Shown here: positions 24,442 through 35,700 of the stretch, in pieces
Position numbering within the stretch: the stretch's first letter is position 1
How the letters are laid out: each line of letters opens with the position of its first letter
Source of the DNA: Panagrolaimus kolymaensis
Lineage: Eukaryota > Nematoda > Chromadorea > Rhabditida > Panagrolaimidae
DNA: 64,000 nt
NCBI GenBank assembly: GCA_028622995.1
Contig: JAJQJQ010000027.1
Location: 186,001-250,000 of the forward strand
Direction: 5' to 3'
Notes under the pieces: generated by a model
What the model saw: only the letters and a program-made list of their open reading frames with translations
Told to the model about the DNA's origin: nothing
Database searches by the model: none
Position numbers and translations under genes: made by a program

Positions 24442-25906
24442 TCTTTTTTCTCTCGACGACTGCAAGCAACGGTTTCAAAAAGCGAAGAATGAAAGATTAT
24501 TTGAGCATCAAAAATTGCTTATATCAAATTTTGATGGTAGTAAAAATTTTGCTCAAATTTGCATAAACGCAAAAAAGTATTTTTAATCTGATTGGAAAAT
24601 AAAAAGTTTAGAAAAATGGGTTTACGTTCTTATTTTTCTCCTTCAAAAACAAAAAATGAAAAACCGCTGAAACTTTATTTGGGGCGCTACTACGAAAGAT
24701 ACTTTATTTATTTTGCAAAGAATTCAATGGGAGCGAATTTACTCGGTTCATAAGACTTTTTGAAGTAATAATATTATTATTTGCCGTTGCTAAAAAGCAA
24801 TGGCTTTCCAAAATTTATAATTTTTCCAAAGCCACAATGAAGGGCAATGGTTTTTAATACGAACCTTTTATAGGACCGTTTTAGATCAAAAATAGAATCC
24901 TTGGAATAGTTCAAATTCGGCGGGCTAATAGTAAAATGGATGAATCAAAATTGTGTTACAGAGAACCAAAGATTACACTTTCGTGCAGTTTTTGTTATTT
25001 TTTTTTGCTGCAACCATTTCATTCATTCATCCAAAAAATTTTGATACATTTTTTTAAAATAAAATACACTAATTTGTAAAAAATTTTATTATTTGCTTTT
25101 TATTTATAAAATTTGTTGTCCATGGAACAGTAAAGTTCAAGGTAAATATGGATTAGAATAACTTTCGAAAGCAAATATTTTTTTGCGACATGACTGTATA
25201 TTTACAATTATGCGATTTCTTTTTTATATAGTTTTAAAACTATGTATTTTTTGGAGGTAAAAAAAAGCACTTGAAATTTTTTTAATTCCATTAATTTTGT
25301 TTTTTTATTTTCTTACCATGTTATTAATGAAATGATCTATTATTTTTTAAAACAATCTTTTGTTTTTTTACCCGAACTCCAAATTTGTTTTTTTGTTTTT
25401 TCACTCCATCGGTTACAACATCCCAGATCAGTCAAGCAACATCAAAGAAAGAAGTCACTGCCACTGCCACTCGTAACAAAAAAGAAAATAGATGCGTGTG
25501 CTTCGATCATCAGAAAAAAAAAAGAAGGAAGAAAAAATAACGACGACGCAGGCGGACAACTGATTTTTTTACTTCTTTCATTTTTTTTTCTTTATTGTTT
25601 CTCATTCTTCTTCTTTTTTTTTTATTTGATTGCTGGACCTTCACGTCTCTGCCTTCCTTTTCTTTTTTGCCTTCAATCTTCTTCATTGTCGTCGTCGTCG
25701 CCTTTTAAAGTCGTCCATCTTTTCTTTTTCTTCATCGTAAAAAAAAAAATAAAAGGAAGGAAGCGGTTTTATAATTTTCTATCCATTGTTTTATTTTATT
25801 ATCCGGTATTTTTTAAATTCATTTTTGGAAAAAAGGATAACCTTTTGCGGTTAATTATTATTATTTTTTATTCATTGACTTGAAGAAAAAAAATTAAATT
25901 AACAAA
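24442..25906. other. Divergent intergenic region
   Basis: About 1.5 kb between two divergent starts, expected to hold both promoters. A hairpin with arms GCCGTTGCT/AGCAATGGC (one G·U) lies near 24782-24803. The frame 25332-25883 is Phe/Ser/Lys low-complexity sequence and is not called as a gene. Confidence 0.45.
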
Positions 25907-28900
25907 ATGTTGTATGATTTTTTGGATCCCATTAATATTGTAACAATTTTATCTATAACCATTTATTTTTTATTTTTGGGAATGTAAGTTTTTATTTTAT
26001 TTATTTTAGTTTTAACCGCAAAAAAACTTTATAAAAATTAAAAGTTGTACATTCTTTATAGCACTGAAAAAAATGGGGTTCGAAGAGATTATTTTGGAGC
26101 TAAGAAATTTATTTTATTTTTCAATCAAGAAACTTTTTTAAAATTATTTACCACTCCAACAAATAAATTTTGATTTGAAAAACTTAGATTTATTACTTCT
26201 CTTTTGAGTCTGAAAAAATTATTTATTTACTAGACTCTTGTTTACCCAAAAAAATAATTTATAAGTTTTTTCTTTAATTCGAAGGTTGACTCGCTTTTTT
26301 TTCTTTATCAATTTTTCGGCATCAATATTTTTTGTTGTCACTCAAAAAAGTCGAGTCCTCTTTTCAAAAACAAAAAAAAGAAGAGGATCTTACGTAAAAA
26401 AATCATTCATTATTTTTCCAATCTTCTAACAAAGAAAAAAAAATCAAGAATACAATGAAAGCTTTTTTTGGTTGCGGCTAAAAAAAAATAAAAAAAAGAG
26501 ATGCGATAATCTCTTAACCAGTTTTATTTGTGGCTTCGAAAATATATTTGTGGCTTTGGATTTAATTTGTGTAAAGCAAAGCAAAAAATATAATTTTTCA
26601 ATGAAAAAATTATCTCAAAAGATTTTTGTGGGGAAAAAATATAACTTTGAGTTTTTTTGTGATTTTGTCTTTGAAACGAAAAAGAACGAAGAACGTGATT
26701 GCATTGTGTTGTGGCTCGGACAACACGAAGCATTCAAAATGGCGCTTTCTGATGGTCTCGTATGGATTATGGAAGCCTCACTGCATAGCCTATTTTGTAT
26801 TCATTGTTTCATTGTTTTGTTAGTTGTTAGAACTTAACTTTACATTTCACTTACTCTGTATTGTCTTTGTTGCTGTTAGCTTACCGCTCAGCTAACAGCT
26901 GTGTTCCTGAATAAATACTTACTATTTATTATTGTGTCAATTCTACGGCATTAAAGGAACATTCTTTGTCTAACCAACTTCACGGTTAGGACAAACTGGT
27001 GACGAGTGATTCAATTCTGCGCTGCTCTGCTCGTGCTCAACTTTTCCCAGATTTTTGATTCAAAATCTGATGTTTCTGTTCTTGGTTTGCTGATATTTCT
27101 AGTGCTCCTCATCCTGGTATCAACTTCCGCAACGATTTCAACTACTCCAACTCCTGCTGCTGCTTCTGTTCCAACAAAAGAAGAGGGAGAAGGAAGACGC
27201 TGATGAAGAACAACTCCAATAGTTTATGCTTTCAGCTCTAAAAGCACTGGTCGTATTTCTGGGTAAGCTTATGGATAAGCTCATGGTAAAGATACTGATT
27301 TTATGCTTTTTGATCCAAAAGCAATGTTATTACTACGTCGTATGATTTCCTGGGGCTTGTGCTTTGCCTGTTAGCACACTGGTGCTGTGCGAAAAGATTC
27401 ACAAGGTTTCGATTTACCAACACCCTCATTACGGTGATAAAAGAATCTCTGATGACTTCTCAACATGCTTGGAAGGTGGAAACTTATGCTCGTAATATTC
27501 TCATGATCATGTAATACTTCTGATGCCAATACCCTGCCGTTTTCGATGATTATACCGATGCGAAAATCATCCATCCTTCCGTTTCTGATTTTTCCGTGCA
27601 AAAATACAATGGATTTCAAATGCTCATATCCTACTGATTTCGATGCTGCTGATTATGATTCAACTGGTTATGCTCATGCTTCGTATGTTCTTATGCTGAT
27701 GTTCCAAGACGTCCTCAACGTTCCTGAGTTCAGACGTAGAAATCAAAGAACATGATCCTGATACAACTTTTCGATGTTCTTCCGAAATACTATCATGCTT
27801 ATCGTGAATAGCTCATGGAGAAGCTTAATCGGAATTCAAGTATTCTTCCCTTATGTTTTCTATGGTTAAAAGCAAACGTTCCGAACTATGTCAATATGTG
27901 CAAACTGCTCGACTCTTCAATGCTTTAATGTTTCGTCAATCTCCAACTTATTCATCTCAAAGAAAAGGAGGAGAAGGGGCTTGTCAACGCTCTACTGGAA
28001 ATGAAGAAGGAGAGGAAGAGGCAGATGTGGATATCTGCCGAAGCTAAAGGAAATGGATTTCCTCACAACATGTCTTCGTCAATGCGCTTATCTTCATGTC
28101 CTCTGGTTCAACATTCTTATATTGATCGTCCTCCTGCTTCGATCAATGTCATCATCATCTCCTGATCAACAACTACGATCAACCTTATCCTGCAATACGT
28201 TCAACTTCCTGCAATATGGTCAACTCAAGTTCTGGTGATCTAATCTACAGATACCGCTTATGTTCTAATATGGTAAACTCAAGTGTTCGATGATCTCATC
28301 TACAGATATCGTTTATGTTCCAACACCATGTTCATTTCCTGAATAAATATCTCTGCTTTATTTATCTCGAAATGGTGTTCATCTCGCGAATAATTATCTC
28401 TGCTTTAATTATCTCGAAATGGTATGTTCTTATGAATAAGTATCTCTGCTTTACTTATCGTGTTCTAATGGTGTTCTCCTGAATAAGTATCTCTGCTTTA
28501 CTTATCTTGTTTCTGATGTTCGGATGTCCTAACATGCCGATTATGCTCTTTCCTGGGTCGTTTGGTTCAGCATTGTCACTGCACATGCCCAAAGGCTAAA
28601 ATGGAATGATAGCAACTCAGATCGTGGAATGGAACTTCGCTTGATTCAACTATTGATCGTATGGATGAAGGTTCTCCTGATGATATTCAACAATTCAACT
28701 GGATGGAGGCTCTGTTCACCAACCTCATCATCTCAAGTTCATGTTGCCTCACCTTGCTATGGTCGCTAAAGAAGCTTAGGTTACTTCACCTTGCTATGGT
28801 TGCTAAAGAAGATAGGTTACTTCACCTTGCTATGGTTGCTAAAGAAGCTTAGGTTACTTCACCTTGCTATGGTTGCTAAAGAAGATAGGTTACTTCACCT

Positions 28901-31802
28901 TGCTATGGTTGCTAAAGAAGATAGGTTACTTCACCTTGCTATGGTTGCTAAAGAAGATAGGTTACTTCACCTTGCTATGGTCGCTAAAGAAGATAGGTGA
29001 CTTCACCTTGCAATGGTCGCTAAAGAAGTTCGTCCTGGTCTCCATCGCAATTGTTCCTCAACTCATGCTCATTCCTGGACCTCATCAAAGTTTGCTACAA
29101 CTTTACTTCGTTCTGATCTCCACCGCAAATGTTCCTCAACTATTGCTCTTTCCTGGATTTCGATCACAATGCTATTGTTCATCTGGTGCTCGAACTTATG
29201 GTCTAAATACTTGGTTTAACCTACAAACTAATGGTATCAAACATTTGTTCATCGTCATAAGCTGACAATTTCATCTGCTGCAACATATTGAATGGATTCA
29301 ATAGTGTTCAAAAAACTGATTGATTATGCTCTTCGTATGACTCTTGCTCAACACGAAACAACTTCGCTTGTCAATCGCAGCTGAACATCAAATTTATGCT
29401 TTATACTCAAAAGCAATTCTGCTGGACATCCTCATGTCGTTAAACTTCGATCACAACAACTCCTGGTCCTCTTCGATGTTACCATGGTTCGCTGATCCCT
29501 ATCTTCATCATTTCAAAAAGAAGGAGAAGGAACAGATGGTGCATCTGTCGATATGGTATCAACATAAAGCTAATTCTACAGCTACTCATGTTTATGGTCA
29601 TCTCCAACTCAAAGAAGATTCTTTGGTAAAGAATCTATGGAATTCTCTTGATGAATGGTACTGATATGCTCGACTTCAAAAAGAAGATTCTATGGAATAA
29701 ATCGAAGGTTTCAATCAACTTGTTCGTGCTAAAGAAGCTTCAACAATGTATTCTCATCTGGTGGTCTCCCTGCAGACACTTAAAGAAGCTTCAACAAAGC
29801 AACTCTCATCTGGTGGTCTCCCTGCAGACACTGTACTTCAAGATGTAAGATCTCGTTCAAGTTCTCCTGTTCAACCTCGTGCTAGTTCTTCTGTACAATT
29901 TCATGCTCGTTCTGCTGTACAATCTCCTGTTCAAAGAAGAACTCAACCTCTTGTTCCAACGTCCAATCGTCGTTATCCTGATGGCACTGCAACTCAAGAT
30001 TCTCAATGCTGAATGAAGATGCAATGCTGAAATAGGAGGGAGAAGAGTGTTGTGGCTCGGACAACACGAAGCATTCAAAATGGCGCTTTCTGATGGTCTC
30101 GTATGGATTATGGAAGCCTCACTGCATAGCCTATTTTGTATTCATTGTTTCATTGTTTTGTTAGTTGTTAGAACTTAACTTTACATTTCACTTACTCTGT
30201 ATTGTCTTTGTTGCTGTTAGCTTACCGCTCAGCTAACAGCTGTGTTCCTGAATAAATACTTACTATTTATTATTGTGTCAATTCTACGGCATTAAAGGAA
30301 CATTCTTTGTCTAACCAACTTCACGGTTAGGACACATTGAAATGAACTAACTTTTTTATTCTTCTCGACGTCATAGAAGAATGTCAAAAAAAGGAGACAA
30401 TTAAGAAGGTCTAAGTGTTTAATAAAATGTATATAGTGGCTACAAACAACGAATTAAATAAACTTTTATTAATTAATTAATAAAAAAATCTGCCTTTTTT
30501 GCCTAAAAAAAATTCGTCAGTGTTTTAAAAAGTTAAAACAGTTATTTTAGAAAGTTTTACAGCCGAAAACTACTTTCAAAATGAAATCCAAATAAGTTGA
30601 TTTTGGAGAGAAAAAAAAACAATTTTTTTTAAATAAATAAAAAATCAAGTTTTGGAGTTTAAATTTGTGGATTTTTTAAAAGCTAAACCATTAATTTTTT
30701 TTTCCTTCACCAAGTTCTTTTCAAACTTTAATCCTGCATCAATTTTTTTTTCTTTCAGATTTCTCTCAGTTGGTGGAATTTGTATGAGTTTATATCTTAA
30801 ATTTAATCCTTTAAAACCCATCAATGAAGAAAATAATAATATTCCTGAATGTCTTATGGAAGTAAGTTTTTTTGATTTTTCTTTTGTATTTTATTTAAAA
30901 ACTAAAAATGAATTTTCTCTAAAAAAATAATTCATGGATCAATAAGAACTAAAGCGATCAAAAACCTCTCTCACCATTTTAATGTAATTTCATTTTTGAA
31001 TAGCCAAAATAAAAAAAAATAGATAGTTTGGAGGCGGCAAACCAGTTTGGTATCAAAAAACAACAAAAAAACTATTTACAGAAAATTTGATTTTTTTTTA
31101 TGGAAAAAAAATAAGATTGCATAAAAATTGAACAACAAAAGAAGGCAGGCAAATAATTTTGTTTGTTTGTTAAAACTTTTACCTTGATTTTTGAACACCT
31201 TTTTTTGTTGGTACAAAACACATCAATTTTTATTTTATTTATTTTTTTCTTCGTTGCGAAAACTAATTTACCAAAAACAAAAATCATCAAAAGCATTGCT
31301 TTAAAATTTATGAAACTTTTACAGTAGATTTCCATAAAAAAATGACGTATTGCATTTTTTTTTGTCTCGGGGTTGTGATTGAATAACAAAGTTCATAGGT
31401 ACTCTGGTTTATGAAATAAAAAAACTTATTTTCTCAATCGAATTTATTCTTGTTTTTTTTTTTGCATGCGAAAAAACAGGTACACTTTAGATGTGAACGT
31501 AGAGTATAATTTCTCATAACCAAAAGTTCAAAAAACTTATACACTAAAAAAAATAAGTTTAAAAAAACATACGACTTTTTTAATTTGATCTGAAAACAGC
31601 TGACAAGGGAAAAAATAAAAATGGAGTAAAATTATGAAAATTATTTCTCAATGAAATCCCTAAAATCATCGTCAGAGAATTTTAAATTTTTCACCAAAAA
31701 ATCATCCTAAAATATTAATAATAAAAATTATTTTTTTAGCGTGGCTCTACAGCATCTCCCATTCATGGTGCTTCCACTGTTCATCCCATAGTCAAACTAT
31801 AA
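25907..31802 (+). CDS. Small single-pass membrane protein, 80 residues, unknown function
   Basis: A three-exon gene too short to stand out as open frames. Exon 1 is 25907-25983 (ends GGA AT before GTAAGT). Exon 2 is 30759-30861 (after TTTCTTTCAG, before GTAAGT). Exon 3 is 31740-31802 (after TTTTTTTAG, ends TAA). Phases fit exactly (AT|A, then phase 0 at exon 3). The protein starts MLYDFLDPINIVTILS and has one long hydrophobic segment at about residues 10-38 (ITIYFLFLG then IFLSVGGICMSLYL). It continues with a polar stretch (NPLKPINEENNNIPECLME) and ends ASTVHPIVKL. There is no cleavable signal peptide, so a signal-anchor topology is likely. The LTR retroelement lies wholly in intron 1. I do not recognise the family. 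Splice signals and frame agreement at three exons support the gene; a transcript would confirm it. Confidence 0.68.
26707..26993 (+). repeat. Left LTR
   Basis: Copy 1 of the 287-bp terminal repeat, bounded by TG...CA and preceded by the CATTG target duplication at 26702-26706. It contains two hairpins and an AATAAA. Confidence 0.95.
26872..26930 (+). promoter_or_regulatory. Two hairpins in the LTR, one over the AATAAA
   Basis: The first hairpin has arms GCTGTTAGC/GCTAACAGC with a 10-nt loop (26872-26899). The second has arms AATAAATA/TATTTATT with loop CTTAC (26910-26930) and contains the AATAAA. By analogy with retroviral LTRs this is probably the R/polyadenylation region. The same pair recurs in the right LTR at 30213-30240 and 30251-30271. 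Confidence 0.6.
26997..27012 (+). promoter_or_regulatory. Candidate primer binding site
   Basis: TGGTGACGAGTGATTC starts 3 nt after the left LTR. A leading TGG is the expected complement of a tRNA CCA end. The tRNA is not identified. Confidence 0.5.
28216..28323 (+). repeat. Two diverged 54-bp direct repeats in the LTR element
   Basis: Units at 28216 and 28270 share CAACTCAAG/AAACTCAAG, TGATCT, ATCTACAGATA and TTATGTTC, with scattered substitutions. They lie just before the hairpin cluster. Confidence 0.65.
28343..28505 (+). repeat. Cluster of four hairpins with covarying stems
   Basis: Four hairpins share the loop TCTCTGCTT. Stems: ATAAATA/TATTTAT (28343-28365); ATAATTA/TAATTAT (28390-28412); ATAAGTA/TACTTAT (28436-28458 and 28483-28505). 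The fifth base pair is A-T, T-A and G-C in turn, with both sides changed each time. The flanks (CCTGAATAA...) resemble the hairpin over the LTR AATAAA. Confidence 0.85.
28750..29030 (+). repeat. 36/37-bp tandem minisatellite, eight units
   Basis: Eight units begin ACCTTGCTATGG at 28751, 28788, 28824, 28861, 28897, 28933, 28969 and 29005 (last CAATGG). Unit length is 36 bp, or 37 bp where GCTTA replaces GATA. The 36-bp form keeps a frame reading TLLWLLKKIGYF repeatedly, but the 37-bp units break it, so a protein role is unlikely. Confidence 0.9.
29731..29832 (+). repeat. 51-bp direct duplication in the LTR element
   Basis: AAAGAAGCTTCAACAA through CTGCAGACACT occurs at 29731 and again at 29782, nearly identical. 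Like the minisatellite, it shows internal tandem expansion of the element. Confidence 0.8.
30048..30334 (+). repeat. Right LTR
   Basis: Copy 2 of the 287-bp terminal repeat, followed by the CATTG target duplication at 30335-30339. No difference from the left copy was found by eye. Confidence 0.95.
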
Positions 31803-32700
31803 CCTAAACACACACAATCATTTTTTCAAAATCAATGAGATCAAACTATCTCAAAATTACCACCAAAAAAAAAATAGAAAAAGAAAAAAAGAAAGTTCAA
31901 TGTTACTTTGATACTTACAAATTGCAACACTTGTAAAACCCAACCATCAACAATTATTGATACCGTGATCTCATTTTCTATAGTACCTCTTTCTCTGTCT
32001 TTTTTTTCCATGGCCATGTCTTTTCCTTTTTCTAACTTTACTAACACTAGACTCTACCGCCAGCCACCATCAGCATTTTCCGTTGTTCGTTCCAATTGCC
32101 GTCTGTCATTCAATGATTTGACTATTTCCATTTCCTCTCCTCTGACGTAGTAGTATTACTTAATTTAGCTTTTTTAATACCATCTTTTTTTCTTTTGTTT
32201 TCTCAACTTTTATAATGAATTTCACGTTTCTTAATATTTTATCATCATGTCTCGCAAGTTTCCTGTGAAAAAAATAAATTTTGTTAATCACGATTTCTTT
32301 CAATTTCTTGCATTTCATTTTAGCAGCATTGTTTTTTGCTTTGATTAATTATTTAAGACAGACATGAACATGGACATTAGATAATTACGTTCAAATTTAA
32401 AAAATAAATGTTTGATAATAAATTTTTTTGTACACCCAAACTTTCTGCTTCTTTTTTGAAATGGATTATGAGAATTATTTTAGCAAATATAAAGGATATT
32501 TCAACAATTTTTTTTATTTCTTATTATTTTATTTTTACCCATATTTAAAATTTTACACACAACAAATCATTTTTTTAAACAAACACAAAAAAGGCATCAA
32601 AGAACATAAATGTAAAAAAAATTTAAATTCTTGTCACTAAATTAATACGCAAAAACAAAAAATGCAAAAAAATATGTAAGTATTTTAAAAATATTTTTAT
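31803..32700. other. Convergent intergenic stretch
   Basis: About 900 bp between the 3' ends of the small membrane protein gene (+) and the PTR gene (-). AT-rich UTR-like sequence with no gene or element recognised. Confidence 0.45.
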
Positions 32701-35700
32701 CTAAACTTTTGAAAGTGGAATTTCTGTCAAATTTTCTGTTGGAGTATCATTTGTTCCTTTAATTTCGGGTCTATCCATCGCATTTGTAGCAGTCATCGGC
32801 GAAGGAGTTCTAGAACGATCAGGATATTTAGGAACTGGTAAACTTCGAGACGCTTCAAGCGGAGATTTATTAAATGCTGCAATTTCTCCAACAACAATTG
32901 GATGGGTTCCAAATTCATCCGCATCTTCCACAACATTTTCATCTTCTTTAGGTACAACTTTTCCAAGATTAAATCCAAATCGAGCATAATCAAACATGAC
33001 AAGAAAAGCGGGGATGAAAACCAAGGCATGCAAATTGCAAAGAATTACGCATAAAACCATGGTTTTTACGAAGACCTAAAAATCCAGAGTTTAAAAATGA
33101 ATGCCGAAACAAAAGGGTTTTATTTAGAAAAAAAATATTAATTTTAACGCCAAACTTTGTGAAAGTTTTATGTTTAAAAATTACAAAAAAGCCTTAATAG
33201 ATTTTTTAGTCGAGACAAAAATATAAATATTCATGATTAAGTCCAACGAAAAGTTTTTATATTTTTAAAGATATTTACTCGAAAATTTGTGAGTATTTTT
33301 CAATTTTTTTTATTAGTTCAGAAATCAAGTCTAAGCCAGTTGCAAAATTTTTTCACCGAGATTAAAAAATTTATCAAATTTCCACATCGATAAATAAAAA
33401 CGAATACTTACCGTAGACATATAAATATGCACAAAAAGCAATGAACAAACGCACAAAATCATTGAAACTCCAGCTTGAATAGCTGGGAATGCAATGGTTG
33501 ATAAACAACTAGCTAATTTCACTTTTGGATCCGATCGATGTCCTTCTCGAACGGTAGCCAAATAATAATGGAAACTTGTGTGAGCGGGTAAATCACAGGA
33601 AGAACCAACACAAATTATCATAGCTGCCATAGAAATAGGATCCAAATCAACGTGCCACCATGAAATAAGTCCAAGAATCCCGGTACAAATGGATAACACA
33701 GCCACGGTGGCAATAGTAACAGCGAACCAACTATTTAAGAAAATATAACATACAAATCCCATGCATACTAATGCACCCATAACTGATTGCCATGTATCAG
33801 TTGGCATATTTTCAATTAAATCTAAAAAAAATAAAATAAACTTAAGATTTTTTGCTTAACAAAATTTGGAAGTGTATGAAATTTAAAAATTTCAAAAAAA
33901 GAATACTAACAATATTTGCAAAAAGTTTTTTTGTTAATAACTTTTTTAGAAGCCAATTCTTTATTATGGAAAAACGGCTGTATCGAATACCAGAGGTTCT
34001 CAAAATTTGAAAATTCTCAGTATTAACACATAAGCTTCGCAGGATTCCATGAATCACAATATTTTGGGAGCTTTTTATAAAACAAAGGTTGCTTACCTAA
34101 GAAAACTCCATCTTCATGATAAACGCTTGCATCAAAATCGCCAGTATATTTATCCACCGTGTCTCTCCATTTATTTAATAGTTTTCCTCTTTCCGTCCAA
34201 ATGGATAATTCTTTTCCATGATAAGCTGTGGTGAAAAAGAATTTTTCTAATCTCGTGTCATTTGTGAGACGAATGAAGCCACCCCAAAATGAATATTCAG
34301 GCCATGCAATAAAACTGGGTAAATCTTCATCATTATAAAGTGGAACCAAATCATTTATTTTTTTCATTAATGAATCATTCGGAGTTGGTAAAGTTGAATT
34401 TAGTTCGAAATTTTTTGAATCATCTCCAATGGGTTCCTCTGGTGGCTCAATATCTTCCTCTTCAAAATCACTATCTTCAAAACTGTTTTGAAATTGTAAG
34501 AAGTCTCGAACAAAATATTTAGTTCCCACTGGTCCCCATCCACCTTGGAGGCCTAAAAAAATTTGAATAAAATTAAAATAAAAATGATTTATTTTTGAGT
34601 TATTTACCTTCCATGTCTTTAACAAATTGATTCATTCGTCGAAGCCTTTCATGATTGGAGAAATTTCCTGGATTGTTTACGAACACTGTGGCCATTGTAA
34701 AATGTGGGACTTGATATTCCACACGAAGTTTATCAAGAGCGAGTAAAGGTGAATCAGCGGTGAAAAGTTTTTGAGTGGAAAGATTAATATTAAGCCGGGT
34801 AATTCCCTGAAGCAAGAAACATTTTTATTAAAACGAAACAATTTTTAGAAGAAAAAATTAGAAAATTTTCTGATCACAAAAAGAAATTTATTTTATCTTT
34901 TTTGTGTTCCATTTTTAAGCCTCATTTTAAAGGTTTGCAAATTTTACAAAAATTATAATAAAACTTACATAAACGGAAAAAAGGATATAACCAAAATAAA
35001 ATAAAATAATAAAACTTGCGACGAATTTATTTGCAATAAAACTAACATAAGCCCATAATGATTTGGAGAAAGCTTCTTTAGTTTCATCATGAAATTTAGA
35101 ACTTTGTCTCTGAAAGATGATAGCCAATTTGATGTGTTTTTTATTTTTCTAATTTTTTTTAAAACTTACGGTAAGTTGATTATGATTAGCAATATTAGCT
35201 TTTTTATCTCTTAAACTTAATTCCCTTTTATTTCTTTCAGCACGTTCCACTTTAATTTCATATCTTCCAATAAGCGACATTAATCCAGTATAAAATGACA
35301 TTTGATATATGAATGCCACAGCCATCGAAGCTAAATTACCCACACAAAGTAAAGTAATTTCAGGGGAAGAAGTAAAAGCTCCAACAGCGTCCGCCAAAAT
35401 ATTAGTTAATGCTGAAATCATAATAGCTGGACCAACTTCACTTAAAACTTCAGCAATTCGATATCCAATTTGACTATTTCTTCTATTGGGTTTTTCTCGA
35501 CATTGTTGAATAACTCTTTGCCATTCATGAATCATTAAATATGAAGAATCAACTCCAATAGCCAAAACCAAAAATGGAATTACGCATAAAATTGAAGCGA
35601 AACGCATTCCACAAAGAAACATGAAAGCCAGAGCAGTGCCACAAGACATGAATGGAAGAATACACGCGCAAAGGGCCAATAAAATTTTAGGTAAACTATG

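Larger units (their letters stand above)
26707..30334 (+). mobile_element. LTR retroelement, apparently non-autonomous, 3.6 kb
   Basis: Direct terminal repeats of 287 bp lie at 26707-26993 and 30048-30334, starting TGTTG and ending GGACA. By eye they are identical. The flanks carry the 5-bp target duplication CATTG (26702-26706 and 30335-30339). A purine-rich tract (30034-30047, AGGAGGGAGAAGAG at its core) precedes the right LTR, and a TGG-starting primer-site candidate follows the left one. This sets the element's plus orientation. The 3.05-kb interior is visibly less AT-rich than its surroundings. It has no frame resembling protease, reverse transcriptase or integrase; the longest open frame is 133 codons. 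Identical LTRs with no coding capacity indicate recent movement by enzymes supplied in trans (LARD-like). The superfamily (Gypsy or Bel/Pao) cannot be decided. The element sits in intron 1 of the small membrane protein gene, in the same direction. Confidence 0.93.

Noticed and set aside
25332..25883. 183-codon open frame upstream of the small membrane protein gene
   Set aside because: Runs of Phe, Ser, Lys and Leu from homopolymer and CTT/TCC tracts; no conserved motif or splice support. More likely leader or promoter sequence.
26472..26837. 121-codon open frame crossing the left LTR boundary
   Set aside because: It spans the junction between flanking DNA and the LTR at 26707, so it arose by insertion and is not an ancestral gene.
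28661..29265. Overlapping frames with repeated LLWLLKKIGYFT peptides
   Set aside because: Explained by the 36-bp minisatellite; 37-bp units shift the frame, so no continuous repeat protein is encoded.
29746..30012. Gln/Pro/Ser/Arg-rich frame at the 3' end of the LTR element interior
   Set aside because: Could be a gag remnant, but no zinc knuckle, protease or polymerase motif is visible, so no retroviral-type gene is called.
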